Source: Larkinella sp. C7 (lineage in GTDB: Bacteria > Bacteroidota > Bacteroidia > Cytophagales > Spirosomataceae). From it: a stretch of DNA of 64,000 nucleotides. The stretch's first letter is position 1, and every line of letters starts with the position of its first letter. Of the stretch, positions 42,628 to 52,029 are shown piece by piece. Where the stretch lies: assembly GCF_006149005.1 (NCBI RefSeq), contig NZ_VBSL01000001.1:248001-312000 (forward strand). The letters run 5' to 3'. The translations under genes were made by a program, and so were the position numbers. The notes beneath the pieces are model-generated. The model saw only the letters and a list, made by a program, of their open reading frames with translations, did no database searches and had not been told where the DNA came from.

Positions 42628-43920
42628 ATGTTTATTGTTTACGCGAAGGCCGTAACCGCCTTCCTCCTGAGTGCCGTGCTGCTGGTTGCGTGGTTCAAAC
42701 GCCCGGTCCTTGAGTCGTTTCTGGACGAAAAGAAGGTGCCCTGGCTGGTGATTTTCTGGGTTCTGCTGCGGCTGGTTCCGTTTGTGGTGATTTATATTTT
42801 TTTCGACTTTTCGCCCCAATCGGACGTCGCCAACTATTATTACCCCATTGGCATCTCCGCCAAATTGCGGGAAATACCGTACCGGGATGTCCTGAATCCG
42901 TATTCGCCCTTCTACGGTTTCTGGATGGAAATTCCGCTGATTTTCTGGGATAATACCCGCTCGCTGGTGCTGTTCTTAACCCTGATCGAACTGGTAGCCG
43001 TGTGGCTGACGTACCGAACCTATAAAGGCGTTTTACCCCGCGCAGAACGGCTTTTCCGGGTCTTATTTTACATGATGCTTCCCGTTCCTTTCGTGATGTC
43101 CATCTTGAGCGGACAGGAAGACGTGGCACTCTGGATTTTTGCCCTGCTGGCCATTGTCGCCCTCCAACGCGACGGCAATGCGTACCTCTGCGGTTTACTG
43201 CTGGCTTTGGGCATTCTATCGACCAAAGCGGTTTTTATCCTCATCATTCTGCCATTTTTCCTCCTCACCCGCCGGCTGATTCCATTGATGGCGGGTCTGG
43301 CCACGCTGGCTATCCCGGTTCTGATTTTCCTGTACATTAAAACCGGTTCGCTGTTTATCGAACAACCGCTGGAAGAAGGAAAATACCTGAAAGCACCCAA
43401 CTGGGCTTCCCTGCTGCATCCTTTTACCTCCGGTTTCATCAATGCCGAACTGTCGGTCTGGAACTACGCCGGGCTGGTCATTTGTCTGCTGGTGGGGATT
43501 CAGGTGTTGCGGTTAAGAGGAAACCACGATTACCGAACGTATTTTCCGCTGTTCTACATCGCCACGTTCAGCCTGATGACGGTGGTCCAGAAAAATGCCG
43601 TTGCCAACTATACTTACCTGTTTATGTTGCCCCTGGTGTTTCAAATGGTCGACTTCCGCGACCGAACGTCAGTGGTTTTTCTGCTGGTGTTCAACATCGC
43701 AGCGGCCATCCATCCGTCCCTGTGGTGGCGAATCGGGCAGCCGTATTATCAAACGGTGAGCGAAATTTTCAGTAAACCGGTTTATATCCTGGAATATAGC
43801 ATTGAGCTTTTCATCGTCGTTTACCTGCTTTATCTGGTGGTAAAGGCGCAAAAACAGCTCAAACTGGCTCCGCAGTTGGCTCCTATTCCACCCCTAAAAC
43901 CCGAACCAACCCGGATGTAA
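42628..43920 (+). CDS. Multi-pass membrane protein, GT-C-like, second of a tandem pair
   Basis: This 430-residue paralogue of the preceding protein has the same motif order: FDFSPQSDVANYYY, then IPYRDVLNPYSPFYGFW, then LSGQEDVALWIFALL. It too is a membrane protein of 10-12 helices. The genes are 30 bp apart, so co-expression is likely. Conservation of the acidic loop motifs and divergence elsewhere suggest two enzymes with different substrates acting on a common glycan. The C-terminus is a short proline-rich tail. Confidence 0.7.
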   Translation: MFIVYAKAVTAFLLSAVLLVAWFKRPVLESFLDEKKVPWLVIFWVLLRLVPFVVIYIFFDFSPQSDVANYYYPIGISAKLREIPYRDVLNPYSPFYGFWMEIPLIFWDNTRSLVLFLTLIELVAVWLTYRTYKGVLPRAERLFRVLFYMMLPVPFVMSILSGQEDVALWIFALLAIVALQRDGNAYLCGLLLALGILSTKAVFILIILPFFLLTRRLIPLMAGLATLAIPVLIFLYIKTGSLFIEQPLEEGKYLKAPNWASLLHPFTSGFINAELSVWNYAGLVICLLVGIQVLRLRGNHDYRTYFPLFYIATFSLMTVVQKNAVANYTYLFMLPLVFQMVDFRDRTSVVFLLVFNIAAAIHPSLWWRIGQPYYQTVSEIFSKPVYILEYSIELFIVVYLLYLVVKAQKQLKLAPQLAPIPPLKPEPTRM

Positions 43921-43964
43921 GTTTCAGAAACCGGTAGACATCGGTGGATTGAAGTGGCTTTGTG

Positions 43965-43996
43965 TTTGCGCTAAACTCCTCCACCCCCTATATTTG
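43965..43996 (+). promoter_or_regulatory. Promoter of bioB
   Basis: TTTG (43965-43968), a 20-bp spacer and TATATTTG (43989-43996) match the Bacteroidota -33/-7 pattern well. The bioB ATG lies 34 bp downstream. This is the clearest promoter in the window. Confidence 0.65.
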
Positions 43997-44029
43997 GCTT
44001 TATTACCTGACAAGCTCTAGATTGTTGCT

Positions 44030-45031
44030 ATGACTGACGTTCGTACTGACTGGACCCGCGACGAAATCGCCGATATTTATAACTCCCCTGTTCTTGATCT
44101 GATTTACCGGGCCGCCACGGTTCACCGCCAGCACCACGATCCGCAGGAAGTGCAGGTTTGCACGCTTCTTTCGGTCAAAACCGGGGGCTGTCCGGAAGAC
44201 TGTGCCTATTGTCCCCAAGCCGCGCGCTATCATACCAGCGTGAAGGTTCATAAACTCATGGAAGTGGACGAAGTGCTGACAGCCGCCCACCGGGCGAAGG
44301 AGTCGGGCAGCACGCGTTTCTGCATGGGAGCCGCCTGGCGCGAAGTCCGCGACAACCGGGATTTTGACAAGGTGCTGGAAATGGTGCAGGGCGTCAACCG
44401 GATGGGCATGGAAGTGTGCTGCACGCTTGGGATGCTGACGGAAACGCAGGCAGAAAAACTGAAAACCGCTGGTTTGTACGCCTATAACCACAACCTCGAC
44501 ACCAGCGAAGAATACTACGGCGACATCATTTCGACCCGCACCTACGACGACCGGCTGGATACGCTCGGCAACGTTCGGCAGGCCGGCATCTCGGTCTGCT
44601 CCGGCGGCATCATCGGCATGGGCGAAAGCCACCAGGACCGCATCGGAATGCTGCTCACCCTGGCCAATTTGCCCGAACACCCCGAATCCGTGCCGGTCAA
44701 TGCGCTGGTTCCCGTTGAAGGCACTCCGCTGGAAGACCAGCCCCGCGTATCGGTTTGGGAAATGCTTCGGATGATTGCCACCGCCCGGATCATCATGCCC
44801 AGAGCGATGGTACGCTTATCGGCGGGCCGGGTTCGGATGAACACCGAAGAGCAGGCCTTGTGTTTTCTGGCCGGTGCCAACTCCATTTTTGCCGGCGATA
44901 AACTGCTGACTACGCCGAATCCGGAAGAAGACCAGGATCGGCAATTGTTCCAAACGCTCAACATCCGTCCGCGCAAGGCGTTTAAGGATGCGGAGAAACC
45001 GGCGGTGGTTTTTGAGCAGATTCCGCTGTAA
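44030..45031 (+). CDS. bioB: Biotin synthase
   Basis: BioB is a radical AdoMet enzyme that inserts sulphur into dethiobiotin. The 333-residue protein carries the radical-SAM cluster motif [10 protein letters not shown] with Cys54, Cys58 and Cys61, preceded by SVKTGG. The second, sulphur-donating cluster is supported by GAAWREV, the CCTLGML region and the late Arg of MVRLSAGRV. The length is normal. Other biotin genes are not nearby. It has its own promoter and a strong terminator. Confidence 0.94.
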   Translation: MTDVRTDWTRDEIADIYNSPVLDLIYRAATVHRQHHDPQEVQVCTLLSVKTGGCPEDCAYCPQAARYHTSVKVHKLMEVDEVLTAAHRAKESGSTRFCMGAAWREVRDNRDFDKVLEMVQGVNRMGMEVCCTLGMLTETQAEKLKTAGLYAYNHNLDTSEEYYGDIISTRTYDDRLDTLGNVRQAGISVCSGGIIGMGESHQDRIGMLLTLANLPEHPESVPVNALVPVEGTPLEDQPRVSVWEMLRMIATARIIMPRAMVRLSAGRVRMNTEEQALCFLAGANSIFAGDKLLTTPNPEEDQDRQLFQTLNIRPRKAFKDAEKPAVVFEQIPL

Positions 45032-45059
45032 ACGGTTTTCGATAGAGATTTTGGTGGTA

Positions 45060-45093
45060 CGGCAAGGTGATTGATCGCCTTGCCGTTTTTTTT
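45060..45093 (+). terminator. Rho-independent terminator of bioB
   Basis: CGGCAAGG (45060-45067) pairs with CCTTGCCG (45078-45085) and is followed by eight T residues. Confidence 0.9.
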
Positions 45094-45127
45094 ATGTTGT
45101 TAATAAATTAGTTATAAAAACCGCAAG

Positions 45128-45269
45128 CCCACCGTTTCAACTGTGGGTTCGTGAGAAGAAATTAATTGAATGGTTGAAACCGTTTTAACGGTTTTGAGGC
45201 TCTTGAATCGTTAAAACGGTTCTCAACATTGAATCTATTTTGGTAATTTCCCACGGTTATAACCGTGGG
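45128..45269. repeat. Cluster of palindromic REP-like sequences
   Basis: Three kinds of palindrome lie close together. CCCACxxxxxxxxxTGTGGG is at 45128-45147. Two AACCGTTTTAACGGTT-type units in opposite orientation are at about 45172-45236. A perfect 20-bp palindrome, CCCACGGTTATAACCGTGGG, is at 45250-45269. No gene is present in the 343-bp gap (45032-45374) between bioB and the glycosyltransferase gene. The first and third units share CCCAC/GTGGG ends and probably belong to one repeat family. Confidence 0.7.
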
Positions 45270-45374
45270 CTAATAATTAACCTCCTACATCTCTACAATT
45301 TTGACATTTAAAGAGATGGCTAGCAGAATTAGGGGCATAAGCGAATAGCTCCAATCACTATCTTAAAAAAGTAA

Positions 45375-46634
45375 CTACTTCACAATCACATCCTTTTCTT
45401 TCCCAATCGTGTTGAACAGGGCGTCCTCGATCCGGTCGATGGCCTTTTCAAACGTCCACTGCTCCTGAACAATCCGCCGGGCATTGCGCGAAAGGCGATC
45501 CGCCAGGCCACTATCCGTCAGTACCCGCTCCACCGCCTGCGCCATCTCCTCCGGTTTTCGATTGACTAACAAGCCGTTGTAATTTCCAATGACGGTTTCC
45601 CGAACTCCTCCTTCCGCTACGGCTACCACCGGCAAACCGCAAGCATTGGCCTCCAGCGGAGCCAGGCCGAAGGGCTCTAAAGTCGATGTATACAACAGAC
45701 AGGACGCCGTGTTGAGGAGTTGCACCAGTTCCTGATGCGGTATTTTCTCCCGGGGTTCAAAGTTCACCCGCAGCGACTGGCTCAGGTCTTTCAACTTGTC
45801 GACATACGCCGTGTCGCCCATATCGCCCACCCAGATCAGTTTCGGGCGGATGGCTTCGGGAATCAGCGCCAGCGACTCGATGGCCAGATCGGGCCGTTTG
45901 TGCTGAAAAAACGCCCCCAAGCCCATGACAAACGGTTCGCGGGGTAAATTTTGATAGGGAAACAGGCTGGCGTCGATGCCCAGATAACAGACTTCACCCG
46001 CGCCACCGTAGGCCCGAAGAACGTTTTCGTTGCTGAAATAAGAATTGACCAGCACTTTATCGTAACTGCGGTAGTTCTGAATTTCTTCCCGTACCCGCAC
46101 GCGTGCCTGACGAATCTTGAATATATCGTCCCAGTACTGGCTTCGGTAGTCGGATTTTCTCCAGTTTCCGTTGGCCGGTGGAAGTCCTTCCCAGATCAGT
46201 TCCGGTGACGATTCAAAGAGCGTGCGATTGGGTTCGCCCAGGTAAAGGGCTTTCGGAATAGTAACGAACCGCCCGATGTAAGGCATCGAAAAGTTGATGC
46301 AGGAATTGGCAAACAGGACGTCAAAACCGGCCGCGTTGATCTGATCGGCGCAGCGGCTGCAAAAGTCAAGCATCCGCCGGATGCGGGTTTCCGGCTCAAA
46401 TTTCAGCGCCCAAAGCTTGTCCCGGTATTCGTCCCGGATGCGGATGTCCATCGACAACGGCAGGATGTGCGTCTTATCCACATACCGGTCCACGTCCAGA
46501 AACTTCGTATCGGCGACCGAAGACGTCCACACTTCAATGGAATGACCGCGCTGGGCAAGCCCTTTAATATGCTGGTGCAAAGCCCGGCTTCCGCCCCCGC
46601 TCCGCAGATTATGCCAAACTGCAATTTTCATCAA
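45375..46634 (-). CDS. Family 4 glycosyltransferase
   Basis: The 419-residue protein is a GT-B enzyme. The N-terminus, MKIAVWHNLRSGGGSRALHQHI, carries the Gly-rich acceptor-side loop. The C-terminal donor domain has the GT4 signature EPFGLAPLEANACGLPVVAVAEGGVRE with the Glu-x7-Glu pattern. It transfers an activated sugar to an acceptor that is unknown. It stands alone between repeats and a phosphoesterase gene, without other glycan-synthesis genes beside it. Confidence 0.86.
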   Translation of the reverse strand: MMKIAVWHNLRSGGGSRALHQHIKGLAQRGHSIEVWTSSVADTKFLDVDRYVDKTHILPLSMDIRIRDEYRDKLWALKFEPETRIRRMLDFCSRCADQINAAGFDVLFANSCINFSMPYIGRFVTIPKALYLGEPNRTLFESSPELIWEGLPPANGNWRKSDYRSQYWDDIFKIRQARVRVREEIQNYRSYDKVLVNSYFSNENVLRAYGGAGEVCYLGIDASLFPYQNLPREPFVMGLGAFFQHKRPDLAIESLALIPEAIRPKLIWVGDMGDTAYVDKLKDLSQSLRVNFEPREKIPHQELVQLLNTASCLLYTSTLEPFGLAPLEANACGLPVVAVAEGGVRETVIGNYNGLLVNRKPEEMAQAVERVLTDSGLADRLSRNARRIVQEQWTFEKAIDRIEDALFNTIGKEKDVIVK

Positions 46635-46691
46635 CTACCACTCATTCAGGTAAACCAGTTGCCAATATAGTATTAATTTTCGGCAACTTTT

Positions 46692-47189
46692 TTACCGCTT
46701 ACCCAATTCTATCACTTCCATATCCCGGACCCGACCCGCATCAAGCGTAAAGCGCAGCACGGTTCGAACCGGGTGAAAACCGTGCTTTCCGGCAGCTCCG
46801 GGATTGATAAACAGCAGGTTATTGATTTTAGGATCGCGGGTAACCTTTAAAATATGGGAATGACCACACACAAACAGATCGGGTGGATGCTGAATCAAAT
46901 CGGGCCGGACAATAGGATTATACCGGGGCGGTGTGCCGCCGATGTGCGTCATCCAGATGGAAAGCCCTTCCAGATCAAACCGCTGGTGTTCGGGACATTC
47001 GTGGGTTACCTCCCTGTCGTCGATGTTGCCGAAAACACCCCGGAACGGTTTGAAAGCCCGTAGGTCGTCAATAATCTTCACCGAACCAATGTCACCGGCA
47101 TGCCAGATTTCATCGCATTCCGCGAAATGGGTGAACAGGTACGGGTCTAAAAAACCGTGGGTGTCGGAAAGCAGGCCGATGCGAGTCAA
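46692..47189 (-). CDS. YfcE/MJ0936-type metallophosphoesterase
   Basis: The 165-residue cytoplasmic protein has all calcineurin-like motifs: LLSDTHG (Asp-x-His), HAGDIG, GNIDDRE in place of the usual GNCD, CGHSH and the preceding THIGG. These coordinate two metal ions. E. coli YfcE has phosphodiesterase activity on model substrates; the cellular substrate is not known. Codon use is normal. Confidence 0.86.
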   Translation of the reverse strand: MTRIGLLSDTHGFLDPYLFTHFAECDEIWHAGDIGSVKIIDDLRAFKPFRGVFGNIDDREVTHECPEHQRFDLEGLSIWMTHIGGTPPRYNPIVRPDLIQHPPDLFVCGHSHILKVTRDPKINNLLFINPGAAGKHGFHPVRTVLRFTLDAGRVRDMEVIELGKR

Positions 47190-47211
47190 AATAGAGAAGG
47201 GTTATTACGCA

Positions 47212-47287
47212 GCGTTACACAGAGAAAATCAGAGTTACGCAGAGTTCAAATTGATAACTCTGATTTCCTCTGATAAACCCTGTGTAA
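47212..47287. repeat. Intergenic imperfect inverted repeat
   Basis: GTTACACAG and ATCAGAGTTA on the left side (47213-47236) recur in inverted form near 47252-47287. The repeat fills the gap between the efflux operon end and the phosphoesterase start and is another member of the low-complexity palindrome class. Confidence 0.55.
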
Positions 47288-47298
47288 CAACATTTAGT

Positions 47299-48756
47299 TT
47301 ACTGCCAGCCGCCCCCCAGTGCCCGATACAGGTCGATGACCGATAAGAACTGCGCCCGTTTGGTGCTAATCAGCGAGAGTTCAGCCGCCAGCACACTGCG
47401 CTGCGCCGTGATTACTTCCAGGTACGAAGCATAGCCCGTCGCGAATAATTCGTCGGAAATCGTGGCCGCCTGACCCAATACCGCCACTTCCTGGGCCTGC
47501 AGCTCCGCCACCTTGCGATAATTTTCAATGCCCCGCAAACTGGTGGTCACTTCACTAAAACCGGTCAGCACGGTTTTCTGGTACCCGTAAAACGCTTCCC
47601 GGCTTTGGGCAACCGACAACGAATAGTTTGATTTCAGGTACCGGCGGTTGAAAACCGGAGCCGCCAGCCCGCCCAGCACACCGATTGCCAGCGAAGCCGG
47701 GTCGAGCAAAACCGACGCCCGGAACGCATTCAGGCCCACGTAGGGCGTCAGTGTCAGGGACGGCAAGAACTCCGCCCGGGCCACCTCCACGTCGACGTTC
47801 GCGGCTTCCATCGCCAGTTCGGCCTGCTGGATATCCGGTCGGCGACGCAGCATCTGGCTCGGAATCCCGGCCGAAAGCTGGGCCGGCAATTCCTGGTTGC
47901 TGATGGTTTTAGTCCGTGCGATGGGCTGCGGAAACCGGCCCAGCAACTGATTCAACTGGTTTTCGGTCTCCACAATTTGCTGCTGCACCTGCGCTTCGAG
48001 ACTCCGGGTGTTGAGCAATTGCGCATTGAATTGCTGAACGGCGAGTTCGGTAACGCGTCCGGCGGCTTTCTGAACTACCACCAGTTCGGACGCCCGTTGT
48101 TGCAACGCCTGGTTTTCGCGAAGAATCTCCAGTTCGCTGTCCAACGCCAGGAGCCCGTAATACAGGCGGGCGACCTCGGCAATGAGTGAGGTAACGATCA
48201 GTTGACGCCCTTTTTCGGATGCCAGAAAGCGCACGTAAGCCGCTCGTTTGCGGTTTCGCAGTTTCCCCCACAGGTCAATTTCCCAGTTGCTTCGAAAACC
48301 GAGAAAGTAATCCGGCGTTGCATCGGGAATACGTTGTTTACCATCGATGTTGGGCGACAGGTTGGTGTCAAAATTTCCCACACCGTTCAAGGTGTAACGA
48401 CCAAACCGATCGACGCCGGCGGCAGCCACGGCACTGACCGAAGGCACCAGCGCGCCCCGGCTGTACTCAAAATTAGCACGCGCCATTTCGATGCGCTGTG
48501 AAGCAATCTGCAAATCCGGGTTTCGGGCCAAAGCCGTATCGATCAGACTTTCCAGGTCCGGGTCCGAGAAAAACGCTTTCCAATTCAGGTTGCCAACCGA
48601 TGTCGAGTCCGTGTTTCCGGTAAACGACGTGGGCAGCGTCCTGGCTTTCGGCAGTTGCAGGGGTTCAGAAACCCGGCAGCTACTCAATAGAAAAAGCGGA
48701 ATGAGATAAAAAACGAATTTTTGATAACTGGATTTATGAATGAACGGTCGTTCCAT
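47299..48756 (-). CDS. RND efflux outer-membrane factor (NodT/OprM-like lipoprotein)
   Basis: The 485-residue protein has a lipoprotein signal with Cys27 (PLFLLSSCRVSEPL) and two outer-membrane efflux protein repeats rich in long helices, the TolC-like trimeric channel arrangement. The segment IPSQMLRRRPDIQQAELAMEAANVDVEVARAEFLPSLTL is the typical family core. The start at 48756 overlaps the end of the pump gene by 23 bp, implying translational coupling. It is the third gene of a tripartite export operon. Confidence 0.92.
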   Translation of the reverse strand: MERPFIHKSSYQKFVFYLIPLFLLSSCRVSEPLQLPKARTLPTSFTGNTDSTSVGNLNWKAFFSDPDLESLIDTALARNPDLQIASQRIEMARANFEYSRGALVPSVSAVAAAGVDRFGRYTLNGVGNFDTNLSPNIDGKQRIPDATPDYFLGFRSNWEIDLWGKLRNRKRAAYVRFLASEKGRQLIVTSLIAEVARLYYGLLALDSELEILRENQALQQRASELVVVQKAAGRVTELAVQQFNAQLLNTRSLEAQVQQQIVETENQLNQLLGRFPQPIARTKTISNQELPAQLSAGIPSQMLRRRPDIQQAELAMEAANVDVEVARAEFLPSLTLTPYVGLNAFRASVLLDPASLAIGVLGGLAAPVFNRRYLKSNYSLSVAQSREAFYGYQKTVLTGFSEVTTSLRGIENYRKVAELQAQEVAVLGQAATISDELFATGYASYLEVITAQRSVLAAELSLISTKRAQFLSVIDLYRALGGGWQ

Positions 48757-51700
48757 TTTCGTGAGTTTGAGTTAATACCGGAACCTGATCCAGCCCGTCG
48801 TCTTTGGGCGGTTTGGCTTGCAGCAGTTGGGCGAGTTTGGCAAATGCAACATACAGCCCCGGAATTAGAAAAAGTCCGAACAGCGTTCCGATGAGCATAC
48901 CGCCCGCAGCCGCCGTCCCGATGGAACGGTTACCGAGCGCCCCGGCACCGGAAGCAATACAAAGCGGAATCAATCCGGCAATAAACGCGAAGGAGGTCAT
49001 CAGAATCGGTCGCAGACGCGACATGGCTCCTTCCATCGCGGCTTTCAGGATCGACATTCCCTCCTGCTGTTTCTGGTTCGCAAACTCTACGATCAGGATG
49101 GCGTTTTTACCCAGCAAACCGATGAGCATAACCAGTGAAACCTGCGCGTAGATGTTGTTTTGCAAACCGGCCAGTTGCAGACAGAGAAACGACCCGAAAA
49201 TACCGGCGGGCAGCGACAGCAAAACCGCCAGCGGCAAAAACAGACTTTCGTACTGCGCCACCAGCAACAGATACACGAAGACCAGACAGATCACAAAAAT
49301 CCAGATGGCCTGGTCGCCCGACAACACTTCTTCGCGTGTCATCCCCGACCAGTCGAACGTAAAACCGCGCGGCAGTTTTTCCCTGGCCACTTCCTGAATC
49401 GCCTTGATGGCATCCCCGCTGCTGTAGCCGGGCGCCGACTCGCCGTTGATCATGGCCGAGGTGAACATGTTGTAGCGGGTCAACTGCTCCGGGCCGTAGA
49501 CCCGTTCCATCGTGATAAAATTGGAATACGGCACCATTTCGCCCTGCTTGTTCTTCACCCGCAGGTTCAGCACATCTTCCGGTTTGGCCCGGTATTTGGG
49601 TGCGGCCTGAACCATCACCTTGTACATCTGATTGAAGCGGATGAAATTGGACGCATAAAAGCTCCCCATCAGCGTCTGGAGCGTGCTCATCGCGTTGTCG
49701 ATGGAAACGCCCTTCTGAGCGGCTTTATCCTGATCGACGTGCAGCACGTACTGCGGAAAACTGGGGTCGAAACTGGTGAACACCCGGCTGATTTCCGGTC
49801 GTTTTTCCAATTCGGCAATAAATTCGTCGGTTACTTTTTTGGTCTTTTGCAGATCATCACTCCGGGTGCGGTCCTGCAACCGGATTTCAAAACCGCTCGA
49901 ATTACCAAAACCGGGTACCGTGGGTGGCGAAAAGAACTGGATGCTGGCGTCGTTGATGTTCTTGGTTTTATCGGCCAGCAAGGCAATCACATCGTCAACC
50001 GACTCTTTGCGTTCGTCCCAGCTTTTGAGGTTGATCATACCCATCCCGTACGACGCTCCGGCGCCGTCGGTCATCAGACTCAAACCCGCCAGCGTCGATA
50101 CGTTCTCGACCGATTCGAGCTTGGAAGCCGCCTGCTGCACCAGATCCATGACCTCCTCCGTCCGTTCCACGGTGGCCCCAACGGGCGTGGTCACGTTCAC
50201 GTAAATCATGCCCTGATCTTCCGTCGGAATAAAACCGGCGGGCAAAATGGTGTTGATCCCCCAGGTAGCCGCCACAAAAAGCAGCAGAACGCCCCAGGTC
50301 ACGACACCCCGATTCACAAACGGACGCAAACCACGCCGGTATTTCCCGGCCAGAGAGTCATATCCCCGGTTAAATTTGGCAAAAAACCGCCCCAGCAGTC
50401 CCTTTTGTTCTCCGTGAACAGGCCGTAACAAGAGAGCACACAAAGCGGGTGTCAGGGTCACGGCGTTGATCCCCGAAATCACAATGGAAATCGCCAGCGT
50501 CAGCGAAAACTGCCGGTAGAAAATACCGACCGGCCCCGACAGGAAAGCGACCGGAATAAATACCGCCGACATCACCAGTGTAATGGCAACAATGGCTCCG
50601 CTGATTTCCTTCATGGCCGCAAACGTTGCCGCCCGCGGAGACAGGTGTTCTTCGGTCATTTTGGCGTGAACGGCCTCGACGACCACAATGGCATTATCGA
50701 CCACAATCCCAATCGCCAATACCAATGCGAAGAGTGTAAGCAGGTTTACCGAGAAACCGATTACGTCCATGAACGCAAACGTACCGACCAGCGCCACCGG
50801 AACCGCCAGGGCGCAGATCAGCGTCGAACGCCAGTCCTGGAGGAACAGAAAAACGACGATGAACACCAGAATGAAGGCTTCAAACAGGGTGCGAACTACC
50901 TCGTGAATCGAGGCATCCAAAAAGCGCGACACGTCGTAGGCAAAGTTGTAAGTCATGCCCGGCGGGAAAGTCGTTTCTTTCAGTTCGGCCAGGCGTTTTT
51001 TGACATTGGCAATCACCTCCTGCGCGTTGGAACCCGGTCGCTGTTTCAACATGATAGCCGCCGAGGGACGACCGTCGTTTTTAGACAGAATACCGTAGTC
51101 CAGCGATCCGAATTCAACTTCGGCCACGTCTTTCAACCGGAGAATCGAGCCGTCGTCCAGGGTGCGGATCGCGATGTTTTCGTACTGCACGGGTTCAATA
51201 AATTTCCCCGTATAGCGCAAGACATACTGCAAAACCTGGGCATCACGGTCGGCACTTTCACCCGCTTTTCCGGGAGCCGCTTCCACGTTTTGTTCCCGAA
51301 TGGCCGCGATGACTTCATCGGCAGAAACGTTGTAAACCGTCATGCGGTCGGGCTTGAGCCAGACCCGCATGGAATATTCCCGCGCACCCAGAATATCGAC
51401 AAACCCGACACCGTCGATGCGTTTGAGTTCCGCCAAGATGTTGATATCGGCAAAGTTATAGATGAATTTCTCATCCGCCGTTGAATCCGTGCTGATCAGG
51501 TTCAGGTACAACAACATGCTATTGACCTCTTTCTCCGTCGTTACCCCCGCCTTGATCACTTCTTCGGGAAGTTCATCCAGCACCGTCGTTACCCGGTTTT
51601 GAACGTTCACAGCCGCCAGATCCGGATCGGTGCCGACTTTGAAGAAGACCTGAATCAGGGTAGAGCCGTCATTTCCTGAAATGGCGGTCATGTAAGTCAT

Positions 51701-51922
51701 ATTCGGCACACCGTTGATGGCCCGTTCCAGTGGCATGGCAACGGCTTTGGTGCTCACTTCGGCATTGGCTCCCGTATAACTAGCCGTTACGACAACAGAC
51801 GGCGGAACAATATCGGGGAACTGGGTAACCGGTAAATTCATCAGCGACAGTACGCCCAGCAACGTAATCAAAACCGAGATTACGGCGGAGAGCAAAGGCC
51901 GTTTTATGAAGGTATCAAACAT
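48734..51922 (-). CDS. RND multidrug efflux pump, HAE1 family (AcrB-like)
   Basis: This 1062-residue inner-membrane pump has 12 helices and two large periplasmic loops. The N-terminus FIKRPLLSAVISVLITLLGVLSLMNLPVTQFPDI is typical. The proton-relay segment of helix 4 reads GIVVDNAIVVVEAV, so the second of the two adjacent Asp residues of AcrB (407/408) is Asn here, while the helix-10 Lys is present in GLLGKNAILIVEFA. It would export hydrophobic drugs driven by protons. It lies between its adaptor and channel genes. Confidence 0.94.
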   Translation of the reverse strand: MFDTFIKRPLLSAVISVLITLLGVLSLMNLPVTQFPDIVPPSVVVTASYTGANAEVSTKAVAMPLERAINGVPNMTYMTAISGNDGSTLIQVFFKVGTDPDLAAVNVQNRVTTVLDELPEEVIKAGVTTEKEVNSMLLYLNLISTDSTADEKFIYNFADINILAELKRIDGVGFVDILGAREYSMRVWLKPDRMTVYNVSADEVIAAIREQNVEAAPGKAGESADRDAQVLQYVLRYTGKFIEPVQYENIAIRTLDDGSILRLKDVAEVEFGSLDYGILSKNDGRPSAAIMLKQRPGSNAQEVIANVKKRLAELKETTFPPGMTYNFAYDVSRFLDASIHEVVRTLFEAFILVFIVVFLFLQDWRSTLICALAVPVALVGTFAFMDVIGFSVNLLTLFALVLAIGIVVDNAIVVVEAVHAKMTEEHLSPRAATFAAMKEISGAIVAITLVMSAVFIPVAFLSGPVGIFYRQFSLTLAISIVISGINAVTLTPALCALLLRPVHGEQKGLLGRFFAKFNRGYDSLAGKYRRGLRPFVNRGVVTWGVLLLFVAATWGINTILPAGFIPTEDQGMIYVNVTTPVGATVERTEEVMDLVQQAASKLESVENVSTLAGLSLMTDGAGASYGMGMINLKSWDERKESVDDVIALLADKTKNINDASIQFFSPPTVPGFGNSSGFEIRLQDRTRSDDLQKTKKVTDEFIAELEKRPEISRVFTSFDPSFPQYVLHVDQDKAAQKGVSIDNAMSTLQTLMGSFYASNFIRFNQMYKVMVQAAPKYRAKPEDVLNLRVKNKQGEMVPYSNFITMERVYGPEQLTRYNMFTSAMINGESAPGYSSGDAIKAIQEVAREKLPRGFTFDWSGMTREEVLSGDQAIWIFVICLVFVYLLLVAQYESLFLPLAVLLSLPAGIFGSFLCLQLAGLQNNIYAQVSLVMLIGLLGKNAILIVEFANQKQQEGMSILKAAMEGAMSRLRPILMTSFAFIAGLIPLCIASGAGALGNRSIGTAAAGGMLIGTLFGLFLIPGLYVAFAKLAQLLQAKPPKDDGLDQVPVLTQTHENGTTVHS

Positions 51923-52029
51923 AATTTCGTGCTGATAAATCTAAAGTACAGGCATTCCTCCGATCGCGGATGCGACCAAAGGTTGCTCTGTACTGAAGAG
52001 TGGGGTGTAATGATCGAAAGTCTGGCCGG

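Noticed and set aside
45128-45269. Possible CRISPR array
   Set aside because: The repeats are palindromes of different types with irregular spacing, not identical direct repeats with unique spacers.
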